This document shows positions 44,233 through 52,557 of a DNA stretch of 57,933 bases, one piece after another. Every line of letters begins with the position of its first letter. Position 1 is the first letter of the stretch. The notes below the pieces were generated by a model, which saw only the letters and a list, made by a program, of their open reading frames with translations, did no database searches and had not been told where the DNA came from. This DNA is from an uncultured Lachnospiraceae bacterium (GTDB lineage: Bacteria; Bacillota; Clostridia; Lachnospirales; Lachnospiraceae), in the NCBI GenBank assembly GCA_902760415.1, contig CACWGK010000004.1:1-57933 (forward strand), written 5' to 3'. The position numbers were made by a program, and so were the translations under genes.

Positions 44233-45432
44233 TTATAATGGAAGCAACATATTTACCTTAAAGCCGCAGCCTTGCTGTGTTTCAAAATCAACAGTGCCAC
44301 CTACTGAGCGGATTCTTTTTCTCATTCCAGATATCCCCATACCATCAACTATCTTGCTACATCCTACTCCGTTATCTGCTACAGAGCATCTCACCATCTT
44401 GTTCATCGCAACTATAGTAACATCGATATGGTCAGCCTTTGAATACTTCATAGAATTAGTAACTGCCTCAAATGCATTATCAAGAATAATCTCCCACATA
44501 TTAGCAGGAATCCTAGATAGTTCACCCTCAGTCTTAAGCTCTGTCTCAACACCTTTTTTATTACAATCTTCGCAAAGCTCATATAGTTGGAGAAGTGCCA
44601 TCTGCTTCTTGTCAGGTCTTTCTTTTCTGAGAATAGCTCTGATCTCATCCATTCCGGTCCGGAGCTGATCTATAACCGCCTGTGTCATAGCTCCTGCTTT
44701 ATCTGGATCTTTATCCATAATGACCTTGATTGCCTCCAGCTGGTAGATTGATCCATTTATATTATGTCCCAGCTTATCGTGCAGAGTCTGAGAAAGCTCA
44801 GCTCTCTCTTCGAGTATTCTATTCTCGCTCATAAGTATATTTTTCTTCATTTGTTCTCGGGCGGCTGTAGCCTGAGTCTGCATATCCCTCTTCATGCCCT
44901 GCTGAGTTATGGTATCCTCCATCATCTGTTTCTCATAATCAGTTACCACAAACTCATGCTGCATATAGAAAGCCAGCATAAAAGTTAGAATAATAAATTG
45001 AACAAATAAAGATAGTCCGCTCTCACCAAATAGACGGGTCAGGTAAAATCTTTCGATCAATATAAGTACATATATCATATAGTACCAGAACCGACCAGCA
45101 CTGAAGCATATCAGTAATTCATAGTATAGAAAAGCAGCAAGGAATATAAAGCTCATACCGCCTTGTCGTAAGAGCAACACTTCTGATAGCATCGCCACAG
45201 AGAGAACGGCAAGTCTTCTAACCCGGTTTTTCTTCTTGTCACTTCCCTCAACAAACTCCTTAAGGCTGAACATAGATATATATAACGAAATAAGCAGGAG
45301 TATCTGCGCAGATACTCCTGACTTTATTTTAATACCCAGTAAACCATATAGACAGAAAAGTAACATTAAAATGATACGGACTACCAGAAAGTATTTTTCT
45401 TTTAGGATTTTATCATTTATGATACTCCCCAC
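44233..45432 (-). CDS. HisKA_3-type membrane sensor kinase
   Basis: 399 residues. About six TM segments fill residues 15-155 with very short loops, so the signal is likely sensed within or at the membrane, as in DesK-type kinases. A coiled-coil follows (about 165-215), then the phospho-acceptor His218 in SQTLHDKLGHNINGSIYQLEA and a HATPase with LDNAFEAVTNSMKYSKA and GCSKIVDGMGISGMRKR. It begins with GTG at 45432, six bases after AAGGAG and inside the 3' end of the permease gene, so the two are translationally coupled. Confidence 0.92.
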   Translation of the reverse strand: MGSIINDKILKEKYFLVVRIILMLLFCLYGLLGIKIKSGVSAQILLLISLYISMFSLKEFVEGSDKKKNRVRRLAVLSVAMLSEVLLLRQGGMSFIFLAAFLYYELLICFSAGRFWYYMIYVLILIERFYLTRLFGESGLSLFVQFIILTFMLAFYMQHEFVVTDYEKQMMEDTITQQGMKRDMQTQATAAREQMKKNILMSENRILEERAELSQTLHDKLGHNINGSIYQLEAIKVIMDKDPDKAGAMTQAVIDQLRTGMDEIRAILRKERPDKKQMALLQLYELCEDCNKKGVETELKTEGELSRIPANMWEIILDNAFEAVTNSMKYSKADHIDVTIVAMNKMVRCSVADNGVGCSKIVDGMGISGMRKRIRSVGGTVDFETQQGCGFKVNMLLPL

Positions 45433-46682
45433 TCTTTACTCCTTCTAACTTTAAGTCCAACACTACCGAGACTTACGATTATCGCGATATATGCTACTGT
45501 AATACATATTACCATACTGAAAGCCTTATTGTCTCCAACAAAAATCATTTCCGCCCCATCCATAAACCATTTCTGAGGCATAAGACTTGATAGAACCTGA
45601 ATACCTTTTGAAGCAGTATCCAGAGGGAAGTAAAGTCCACTGAAAAGTGAGGACGTACACCATAGTGTAAATGATGCAACACTGGCCCCGAATACATCAT
45701 TCATAATAATACCCATAAACATACTGAGTGTACAGAATATAAGTCCCATAAGGAAGATCAGGAATAAAAATACGAATAGATTCATTCCCAGATCGTTCAT
45801 ATCAAGTGTAAGGGAGCATATGCCAACAACACCTGTCATAACGAGACATATAAGAAATGCAGCTACAAACTTTGAAGTAAAATAGCAAAGCATATTCGTC
45901 TTTGTAAGATTAATTCTTGTAATAACTCCGTTCTTCTGCTCCTGAATAGCACCGTTGGCTATAAAGAATCCTGCAAATACAAAACCAAGTGTAAGGAATG
46001 AAAATGCATATCCCAGATTAGCCTTCTGATTAACCTGAGCCATTGTAAGACTTCTTTCTTCACTTCCTGATACAGAAACCACTTCCTTCTCAGGGCTCAT
46101 ATCATCAACTTTTTCTAATGTTTCTACAATGTCCCCTTCATTTGCTGCATATATCGAAGTAGTTTCAAGTCTTGATAGTTGAAGTGCAAGTTCACTTTCC
46201 AAAGCATCATTTCTTGCATCATCAGATAGAACATACATAGTAAGTGCCTCTGCAACATTACCATCTAAAATCTTTTTATCAAAATCCTCTGGGATATAAA
46301 GTGACGCTCCCATACGGTCTTCATGTCCATCTAAATCAAGATGTTCATTTATAAACTTATCATCTATATCTTTTCCTGATAGATCAACTCTACACAGTAC
46401 AAACATTCCGCTATTTGCAAGTCTATCAACCAGATAATCAGAAAGCTCTGAACCTGATGCATCATATACTTTAACTACATATTCCCCATTTGTGCTATAA
46501 TATGCAACCTTTGTGTCTGCATCATCTATATCCACAAGAGATTCGATATCATCCTGAAATGAAGTATAAGCCACATTTGTTTTTAATATCCTAGTAGAGA
46601 GCACTGGCATAAGAACTAAAAACAGCCATATAATCTTTGTTCTGACTAAGAGCTTCATGCTCATTTTTACTAATGTTTTCAT
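45417..46682 (-). CDS. ABC-2 exporter permease (second)
   Basis: A 421-residue membrane protein: TM1 at about 12-30, a large acidic extracellular domain to about 225, then five TMs with LTLGFVFAGFFIANGAIQEQKNGVITR. This YhgE/ABC2_membrane_3-like plan fits transporters of antimicrobial peptides or lipids. It overlaps the first permease by ATGA and the kinase gene by 16 bases. With the ATPase at 47794 it forms a heteromeric exporter. Confidence 0.9.
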   Translation of the reverse strand: MKTLVKMSMKLLVRTKIIWLFLVLMPVLSTRILKTNVAYTSFQDDIESLVDIDDADTKVAYYSTNGEYVVKVYDASGSELSDYLVDRLANSGMFVLCRVDLSGKDIDDKFINEHLDLDGHEDRMGASLYIPEDFDKKILDGNVAEALTMYVLSDDARNDALESELALQLSRLETTSIYAANEGDIVETLEKVDDMSPEKEVVSVSGSEERSLTMAQVNQKANLGYAFSFLTLGFVFAGFFIANGAIQEQKNGVITRINLTKTNMLCYFTSKFVAAFLICLVMTGVVGICSLTLDMNDLGMNLFVFLFLIFLMGLIFCTLSMFMGIIMNDVFGASVASFTLWCTSSLFSGLYFPLDTASKGIQVLSSLMPQKWFMDGAEMIFVGDNKAFSMVICITVAYIAIIVSLGSVGLKVRRSKEWGVS

Positions 46683-47752
46683 ACTTTTCCTTTCTTTCTA
46701 ATAGTTCCTGCAATAACCGATACAAAGGAACTTACTACTATAATCAAACCTGAATATCCAAAAGCACTAGACATATAATCACTGTGTCCCATACAAGATA
46801 TCTCTGTAAGCGCTCTATTGATGTGATAGATTGGTGAGATATTTTTAAGTGTCATAGGGTGAGATGAGAACATGTATGTTTCAAATGAACCGCCAAAAAA
46901 TCCCATGATCCAAACTAACGCAAAAGATATAATTATGGTTGCGATCAAGTTATCTGTAATGTTATATATCATTAATTCAAAGGCTGTAGCTGCAAGCACC
47001 GACGCTACAACTATCGCTACCGAAAGAGGAATATTTCCCCAGTGTACTCCCAGAAGAGATACCGTAAGCACTGCCGCGATAATTGTTCCAAGAGATGCGA
47101 CTATCGCTATAGGAATAAACTTTCCAAGATATTCCTGGAATGGTGATACATCAGCCACTCTAAATCTCTTTCGAATCTTATACTTCTTCTCATTAAGAAA
47201 GATACCTGCTCCGGCAACTATTGCACACCAGCCAAAATATATAATCTCAACTATTCCATAATAGTCCTTAGAATCTATCGCTGGAGTAAAGTCTGGATGT
47301 TCAACTGTTACCTTAGCAGGGTCTACTTCTACTCCCATAGCCGCAGCAGTTGCATTTTCATAAAATGAATTTACAAAGTATTCCAGAGCCTTTCCAAGTT
47401 CTTTATTATCCTTATCCTCATAGATTGTATAAGTATCATCATTAAATATGATAAAACCGCTTAGTTCATTATCTCGGATCAATTTCTCCGGATCCCCTGA
47501 TGGATATTCAATTAATGTAATGTCATTATCCTCGGCCACTTCGCACATTGCCTCTATCATATCTTCCGTGACAGCATCTCCTTCAACTCTGTAACCTGCC
47601 GTGATATCTGTCTCTTCATACTTCTTCATCAGAGAGTCAAATGCACTCGACAGACAGAAAACTAGAACAACTGGCATGATTATAAAGAGAAGAATATTAA
47701 ACCAGCTTCTACACATAAGCTTTATATTATTTTTTATCAGATATATATTCAT
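46679..47752 (-). CDS. ABC-2 exporter permease (first)
   Basis: 357 residues with the same plan as the next gene: TM1 at about 14-38, an acidic extracellular domain to about 160 and five C-terminal TMs including EIIYFGWCAIVAGAGIFLNEKKYKIRKRFRVADVSPFQ. The two proteins are probably paralogues working as a heterodimer. It follows the ATPase by 41 bases and overlaps the second permease by four. Confidence 0.9.
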   Translation of the reverse strand: MNIYLIKNNIKLMCRSWFNILLFIIMPVVLVFCLSSAFDSLMKKYEETDITAGYRVEGDAVTEDMIEAMCEVAEDNDITLIEYPSGDPEKLIRDNELSGFIIFNDDTYTIYEDKDNKELGKALEYFVNSFYENATAAAMGVEVDPAKVTVEHPDFTPAIDSKDYYGIVEIIYFGWCAIVAGAGIFLNEKKYKIRKRFRVADVSPFQEYLGKFIPIAIVASLGTIIAAVLTVSLLGVHWGNIPLSVAIVVASVLAATAFELMIYNITDNLIATIIISFALVWIMGFFGGSFETYMFSSHPMTLKNISPIYHINRALTEISCMGHSDYMSSAFGYSGLIIVVSSFVSVIAGTIRKKGKV

Positions 47753-47793
47753 CCTTTTTTCCTCATTTGCTATCTTTATAGATTTAAAATGTT

Positions 47794-48546
47794 TTAATAA
47801 TCTCTAAGCTTCTTTCCAGTAAGTGTAAGGAATACTTCCTCAAGTGTTATGCTCTCAGTATCCTCAACAACCATCTTCTTAAGTTCCTCGCTGGTTCCGA
47901 TAGCTATAAGCTTTCCATTATCCATGATTGCTATCCTGGTACATATAGCCTCAACTTCTTCCATGTAGTGGCTGGTATATATTACAGTTGCACCATTCTT
48001 ATTAGATTCCTTTATCTTATCTAGTATGAAGTTTCTTGACTGTGGATCGATACCAACTGTTGGCTCATCAAAGATAAGAAGTTCAGGATGATGTCCGATA
48101 GCGCAGGCGATATTAAGTCTTCTCTTCATACCACCTGAAAATGTCTTAGCGTAATCATTTCGCTTCTCAATCAGTCCAACATATTCAAGAGATTCATCTA
48201 TTCTCTTCTTAAGTTCTGCTCCCTTAATTCCGTATAGGGAAGTAAAAAGCTCAACATTTTCCCAAGCTTTAAGATTTCCATGAATTGCAAGGTCCTGTGG
48301 GATGTAACCAAGCTTATCTACCAGCTCTTTTCTGTTCTTCTTGAAATCCTTTCCCATAAACTCCACATTTCCAAGAGTTGGTTCAATGATGTCACAGATC
48401 ATATTCATGGTTGTACTTTTTCCAGCTCCATTTGGGCCAAGAAGACCAAATATTTCGCCTTTCTCAATCTCAATATTTAGATTATCTACAACAACTTTGT
48501 TGCCATACTTTTTAGTAAGATCATTTGTCTTTAAAATAATACTCAT
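47794..48546 (-). CDS. ABC exporter ATP-binding protein
   Basis: A 250-residue ATPase and first gene of the operon of exporter, kinase, regulator and EAL protein. Walker A GPNGAGKSTTMN, Q-loop GYIPQDLAIHG, C-motif FSGGMKRRLNIA, Walker B LLIFDEPTVGIDP and H-loop TSHYMEE are all present. ATG at 48546 has AAAAGGAG upstream. The promoter and a regulator dyad precede it at 48609-48673. Confidence 0.94.
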   Translation of the reverse strand: MSIILKTNDLTKKYGNKVVVDNLNIEIEKGEIFGLLGPNGAGKSTTMNMICDIIEPTLGNVEFMGKDFKKNRKELVDKLGYIPQDLAIHGNLKAWENVELFTSLYGIKGAELKKRIDESLEYVGLIEKRNDYAKTFSGGMKRRLNIACAIGHHPELLIFDEPTVGIDPQSRNFILDKIKESNKNGATVIYTSHYMEEVEAICTRIAIMDNGKLIAIGTSEELKKMVVEDTESITLEEVFLTLTGKKLRDY

Positions 48547-48608
48547 CTCATTCTCCTTTTAGTTATGTAAACCAAATGTTATTTTTCCTCATTTCATCTT
48601 ATAACCGA

Positions 48609-48637
48609 ATTATAGACATAGCGCGGTCTTCTTTGTA
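48609..48637 (-). promoter_or_regulatory. Weak -35, activated-type promoter of the exporter operon
   Basis: Minus-strand TACAAA (48632-48637), 17 bases, TATAAT (48609-48614). The poor -35 box fits a promoter that needs an activator. Confidence 0.6.
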
Positions 48638-48661
48638 GTGAAAAAAGATATAAATGCAATA

Positions 48662-48673
48662 TGACTAAAGTCA
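48662..48673. promoter_or_regulatory. Probable LuxR-type regulator operator
   Basis: TGACTAAAGTCA, a perfect 12-base dyad, extended to 18 bases with one mismatch. Its centre is near -65 relative to the predicted start. The ACT-AAAGT arrangement is like that of VraR/LiaR sites. Confidence 0.6.
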
Positions 48674-48691
48674 CATTCTTTAGAAGCTAAC

Positions 48692-48715
48692 AAAAAAGGA
48701 GCTGAAAAGCTCCTT
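48692..48715 (-). terminator. Terminator of the BcrAB-type module
   Basis: Eight-base-pair stem AAGGAGCT/AGCTCCTT, followed on the minus strand by six T. It lies 15 bases after the kinase stop codon. Confidence 0.88.
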
Positions 48716-48730
48716 GGTTTAACAGTCTCT

Positions 48731-49636
48731 TTATTCATTTCGAGCAAGCTTCAGATCGATTTCAAATGAATCGCCTTCCTGCTTTGCGTTAATGGAACCA
48801 TACATCATTTCCACAAAACTCTTACAGATATAAAGACCGAGTCCCGCTCCGCCCTTGGTTCTGGAAGAATCCTGCTGATAGAATCTGTCAAATATCTTAT
48901 CCGTCGCGATATCTTCAGTAGCGTCTGTTATAATTCTCAGAGTCACAGCAGGTGCTTCTTCATACTCAATCACGAACTCCAGTCTTTTCACCGAATATTT
49001 AACGGCATTGGATATAAGATTCTGAATTACTCTTTCCAGCTTCTTCTTATCTGCATATACATATATATTTTCCTCTGCCTGCTCAAAGACTGGTTCAATA
49101 CCCTTTCTATCGATTTCAGGACTTTCCGAAAGAATTTCTTCGCAAATGATTTCAGATAGATTAACCTTTTCCATCTGAACATTCACCTGACCCGATTCTA
49201 TAAGTGAAAGCTCAAAGAAATCATTTACCAGCTTATTCAGATACTTAGCACGTTCAAGTGCAATATCTATATATGCATTTTTCTCTGCATAATCATCAGA
49301 ACGCTCTGCCACCTGAAGATAACCGATTATCGAAGTCAGCGGAGTTCTCATATCATGAGCTATCATAGATATAGACTCTCTTATCTGCTTCTCATCCTCC
49401 TTACCTTCAACCTTAATCTTCATTACACTCTCATACAGGTTATTTATCTGAAGGATCATTTTTTGAAGATCTTTATCAACGAAGTCAACGCTCATCTGAT
49501 TATTATCAGGGTTATGCTTCATTTCAGAGGTTATACGCTTCATTTCCTTCTTCATCAGAAATATTTTTATAACCAAAAAGAGGATCACTATGTTCAGGAT
49601 AAATATTATAGCCCCCATGCTCATAAGTGTATTCAT
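48731..49636 (-). CDS. Short sensor histidine kinase of the BcrAB-type module
   Basis: 301 residues with a single N-terminal TM (about 7-27) and no extracellular domain, then a linker, phospho-acceptor His94 in SMIAHDMRTPLTSIIGYLQVA, and a HATPase with NLISNAVKYS and GGAGLGLYICKSFVE. A kinase of this shape cannot sense an external ligand by itself and probably reads the state of the ABC exporter. GAGGAGG lies eight bases before ATG 49636. It is the last gene of the regulator-ATPase-permease-kinase set. Confidence 0.92.
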   Translation of the reverse strand: MNTLMSMGAIIFILNIVILFLVIKIFLMKKEMKRITSEMKHNPDNNQMSVDFVDKDLQKMILQINNLYESVMKIKVEGKEDEKQIRESISMIAHDMRTPLTSIIGYLQVAERSDDYAEKNAYIDIALERAKYLNKLVNDFFELSLIESGQVNVQMEKVNLSEIICEEILSESPEIDRKGIEPVFEQAEENIYVYADKKKLERVIQNLISNAVKYSVKRLEFVIEYEEAPAVTLRIITDATEDIATDKIFDRFYQQDSSRTKGGAGLGLYICKSFVEMMYGSINAKQEGDSFEIDLKLARNE

Positions 49637-49671
49637 AAATGAACCTCCTCTTCTAATCTTCTAATACAATA

Positions 49672-49710
49672 TACCAAGGAGTTTTATAATAAGCAATAAA
49701 CCCCTTGGTA
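49672..49710 (-). other. Hairpin between permease and kinase genes
   Basis: TACCAAGG/CCTTGGTA extended by GTTT/AAAC, 13 pairs with one G-U on the minus strand, loop of 13 bases, no T-run. Likely an mRNA processing or stability element lowering kinase relative to transporter. Confidence 0.6.
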
Positions 49711-49743
49711 CATTTTGTCTACTAGTTAGTTACTATTAAATAT

Positions 49744-50466
49744 CTAGTTTGATACATCTCTCCTGTTGAAGATTACAGATGTAACCGTTACTATGATCAC
49801 TGTAAATATTATTGCAATTAAAGCACAAGGTACCAGATCAGATGCTGCTGCACTCTTTGCAAAGCAGAAGAATGAATGCTCATATATGTAATTACCATCG
49901 AAAATATTTCTTAGAACATTACCAGCAATTGTTGAAGTAATAACACAGGCAAAGATAGCCGAATATACATTTCCACATATAACTGTTATAAGCACATAGA
50001 AAGAACTAAATGCAACAATCTGAAGTGCAACAACACCCAGCCATACAAGATCCGTTACACCAAAGCCTTCAAAGGAATATCCAAAGGTCTTACCAAATGT
50101 AGCAAGCTGTGAAATTATCAGAAATATGTGAATAATAAATGTAAGAACACTTGTAGCCATTATTCTTGAAACGATCATAGTCCATCTCTTATTACCAGTT
50201 ACAATAGCTCTATGCAGGGTTCTGTTAGTAAAATCAATTCCTACATACCATGATATAAGCATTCCATATAAGAAAGAGAACGAACAATCCTGCACCGAGT
50301 CAATGAAGCCATCATGCAGATTACCATAACCCCAGTAATCTATAGCTGCTTGCTTTAATCCATGCATCGCTCCACTTATTGTGATTATTATCATAATACC
50401 AATACATACATAAAATGGTATAAACCTCTTCATCTTAAAACTTTCTATCTTGAACTGATTAAGCAT
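49744..50466 (-). CDS. ABC-2 permease of BcrB/lantibiotic-immunity type
   Basis: A 240-residue membrane protein with six TMs. The segment SWYVGIDFTNRTLHRAIVTGNKRW between TM2 and TM3 is typical of bacitracin/lantibiotic-immunity permeases. ATG at 50466 is used, since the GTG at 50475 is part of AGGAGGTGA. It overlaps the ATPase gene by eight bases. The substrate is probably a peptide antibiotic; inference from family and neighbours. Confidence 0.9.
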   Translation of the reverse strand: MLNQFKIESFKMKRFIPFYVCIGIMIIITISGAMHGLKQAAIDYWGYGNLHDGFIDSVQDCSFSFLYGMLISWYVGIDFTNRTLHRAIVTGNKRWTMIVSRIMATSVLTFIIHIFLIISQLATFGKTFGYSFEGFGVTDLVWLGVVALQIVAFSSFYVLITVICGNVYSAIFACVITSTIAGNVLRNIFDGNYIYEHSFFCFAKSAAASDLVPCALIAIIFTVIIVTVTSVIFNRRDVSN

Positions 50467-51382
50467 TTCTTTCACCTCCTGTAATACTCATAAAATACTC
50501 TTCTAGTGTCATTTCTTTCTCCGACAGCTCTGATATAACTATGCCCGCCTGCATCAGATATCCGGACAGTTCCGCCTTCATATCTGGCTTACCATTTATC
50601 TTAACTGTGTCATCTGCCACTACCTTATAAGTTACTTCAGGGAAATGCTTTTCGAGTATTGTTACTGTCTCAGGAATGTTATTGTCCCTAACAAGAATAT
50701 ACTGACTGCATTTTTCTTCTAATTCCTCGTGAGTTGATGTCTCTATAATTCTTCCTTTATGTATAAAGATAAAGTCAGTTGCGAGAAGATATAACTCACT
50801 TAAGATATGACTTGATACGAATATCGTACATTCATGTTCTTCATTTATCTTCTTCAGCATGTTTCTGAGCGTTACTATATTCTTAGGATCAAGACCATTT
50901 ATAGGTTCGTCCAGTATAAGAAACTTAGGATTTCCTATCATCGCCATAGCTATACCAAGTCTCTGCTTCATACCCATGGAAAGCTTCTTTGCTTTCTTTT
51001 TAGAACTATCCTGGAGGCCAACCATTTCAATCATTCTATCAGTTGCAGACGTATCAGGATTTCCAACCAGTATTCTCTGGATTTCCACATTCTGTCTGAC
51101 TGAGTAGTTTGGATAGAGGTAAGGACCCTCAATCATAGTTCCAACAAGCTTACGTTTGTTTTCTATCGCACCTTTCTCTGTTTCTCCCATCAGTGTCATA
51201 TCTCCTGATGTAGGAAATGTAAGACCGGCTATCAGTTTCATAAATGTACTCTTCCCTGCACCATTCTCACCTATGAAGCCGTAAATATGATTCTTTTTTA
51301 ATGTGATACTTGCATTATCAAGAGCAACCTGATTTCTATATTTCTTTGTTAGATTTCTTGTTTCAAGAATTACATCACTCAT
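50459..51382 (-). CDS. ABC ATP-binding protein of BcrA/lantibiotic-immunity type
   Basis: 307 residues: Walker A GENGAGKST, Q-loop TMIEGPYLYPN, C-motif LSMGMKQRLGIAMAM, Walker B FLILDEPINGLDP, H-loop VSSHILSEL, then a C-terminal domain of about 90 residues usual in BcrA/SpaF-type ATPases. The unusual Q-loop Glu (IEGPY) is a known mark of lantibiotic exporters. ATG at 51382 follows AAAGGAAC. It is co-transcribed with the permease and lies downstream of the OmpR-type regulator. Confidence 0.93.
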   Translation of the reverse strand: MSDVILETRNLTKKYRNQVALDNASITLKKNHIYGFIGENGAGKSTFMKLIAGLTFPTSGDMTLMGETEKGAIENKRKLVGTMIEGPYLYPNYSVRQNVEIQRILVGNPDTSATDRMIEMVGLQDSSKKKAKKLSMGMKQRLGIAMAMIGNPKFLILDEPINGLDPKNIVTLRNMLKKINEEHECTIFVSSHILSELYLLATDFIFIHKGRIIETSTHEELEEKCSQYILVRDNNIPETVTILEKHFPEVTYKVVADDTVKINGKPDMKAELSGYLMQAGIVISELSEKEMTLEEYFMSITGGERNA

Positions 51383-51501
51383 TTTTTTATGTTCCTTTCC
51401 TTTTGATGATGCAAGTATATGATAGGATATTAAATACAAAGTTCATCAATTCTAAAGAAAAACTAAAGATTGAAAATCTATTATATTCAAATAGATAAAG
51501 A

Positions 51502-51531
51502 ATACCGCCTCTACTTTGAAAGGCGGTATCC
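51502..51531 (-). other. Hairpin overlapping the regulator stop codon
   Basis: ATACCGCCT/AGGCGGTAT, nine pairs, around a ten-base loop that contains the TAG of the response-regulator gene. The T tract behind it is weak. It may attenuate transcription into the ABC genes. Confidence 0.55.
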
Positions 51532-52176
51532 CATACCATAAACTGTATCTATATATGGTTCATCAGTTACCTTCGCAATCTTCTTGCGGAGATTACTCAT
51601 ATGAACATTCATGGTATTATCATCTGACAGGTATTCATCGCCAGTGATACTCTCAAAGATATTTCTCTTCGAAAATACTTTATTGGGGTTATTCAGCATC
51701 AGCTCCAGGATGCCATATTCCATAGTGGTACAAGTGAGTTCTTCCTCTCCTATGAAGATTCTCTTGGATTCTGTATCAAGCGTCAGGTTCTTATACTTTA
51801 ACTGATTTGAACCTTTAGCCTCGCCTGTACGCCTGAGTACTGCTTCTATTCTAAGTATTACTTCATCCACATCAAATGGCTTACTGATATAATCATCTGC
51901 TCCCAGACGAAGAAGTTCTATACGATTGATAACTTCATTTTTTGCAGATAGCACTATAGCTGGAGTATTCCTGGTCTTTCTAAGTTCCGCCAGAACTTCT
52001 TCACCCGTCTTTTTCGGAAGCATTAGATCCAGAAGTATCATTTCATACTCCTTATCCAATGCTTTAGAAAGACCTTCCACTCCATCAAGTGCACTATCCG
52101 TCTCAAAACCATTATCTGATAAAACCTTACATAGCAGGTTATTTATCATCACATCATCTTCGATTACAAGAATCAT
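51511..52176 (-). CDS. OmpR-family response regulator of the BcrAB-type module
   Basis: 221 residues: receiver with VIEDDVM, phospho-acceptor Asp50 in ILLDLMLPKKTG and Lys in ISKPFDVDEVI; winged helix with CTTMEYGILELMLNNP and NTMNVHMSNLRKKI. It heads the set of regulator, ATPase, permease and kinase and should control the exporter in response to the cognate peptide. A 52-residue ORF ends 18 bases upstream, its stop inside the AAGGAGG region. Confidence 0.94.
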   Translation of the reverse strand: MILVIEDDVMINNLLCKVLSDNGFETDSALDGVEGLSKALDKEYEMILLDLMLPKKTGEEVLAELRKTRNTPAIVLSAKNEVINRIELLRLGADDYISKPFDVDEVILRIEAVLRRTGEAKGSNQLKYKNLTLDTESKRIFIGEEELTCTTMEYGILELMLNNPNKVFSKRNIFESITGDEYLSDDNTMNVHMSNLRKKIAKVTDEPYIDTVYGMGYRLSK

Positions 52177-52194
52177 ACTTATATCCTATCCTCC

Positions 52195-52353
52195 TTAAAC
52201 TAGCTGACTAAGTATATATGGATCTTTAATCTTCTTATCCTCTGCGAAGAAAATAATCTTGGACATTATCTCAGATGTCTTAGGATCATCATCCACAAAT
52301 GGAAGGAAGATACGACCTCTGCTCTGGGAATGAACAGGGAGCACATTTATCAT
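52195..52353 (-). CDS. 52-residue ORF, small protein or C-terminal gene remnant
   Basis: ATG at 52353 lies eight bases after a perfect AGGAGG (52362-52367). The protein reads from MINVLPVHSQSRGRIFL to KDPYILSQLV and has an acidic helix-like centre. It looks like the end of a larger globular domain, and no frame continues upstream (TGA in the leader). Either a true small protein co-transcribed with the response regulator, or a 5'-deleted remnant that kept or gained a ribosome site. Family not recognised with confidence. Confidence 0.5.
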   Translation of the reverse strand: MINVLPVHSQSRGRIFLPFVDDDPKTSEIMSKIIFFAEDKKIKDPYILSQLV

Positions 52354-52444
52354 AGGTCCGCCCTCCTGATCACGTCACATAAATCTAAGTGTAATAATAC
52401 CATTATTATGTTTCATTTTTACATCTAATTTTTTATATTTTTTT

Positions 52445-52492
52445 GCTGACCCTTTCATTTTTTCTCATTTTGGATATTTTAAAAGGGTCAGC
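52445..52492. promoter_or_regulatory. Eleven-base dyad upstream of the CytX-like gene
   Basis: GCTGACCCTTT (52445-52455) and AAAGGGTCAGC (52482-52492) are perfect inverted repeats 26 bases apart. The right arm falls just before TATAAT (52500-52505). It could be an operator, or an RNA stem if transcription starts further upstream. Confidence 0.6.
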
Positions 52493-52507
52493 ATTAAAAT
52501 ATAATGC

Positions 52508-52544
52508 CGACTTATAAAAACACATGTGTTTAGTAGGTTTTTTT
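52508..52544 (+). terminator. Terminator-like structure in the CytX-like leader
   Basis: CCGACT pairs partly with AGTAGG around the perfect 14-base palindrome AAACACATGTGTTT (52518-52531), followed by seven T and then AAGGAGG of the gene. It could act as an attenuator; alternatively the palindrome is a repressor site. No known riboswitch (TPP included) is recognised in the leader. Confidence 0.45.
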
Positions 52545-52557
52545 AAGGAGGTCAATA

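Noticed and set aside
52380-52557. TPP riboswitch before the CytX-like gene
   Set aside because: The conserved CUGAGA and the second-half core of TPP riboswitches are absent, although the region is structured.
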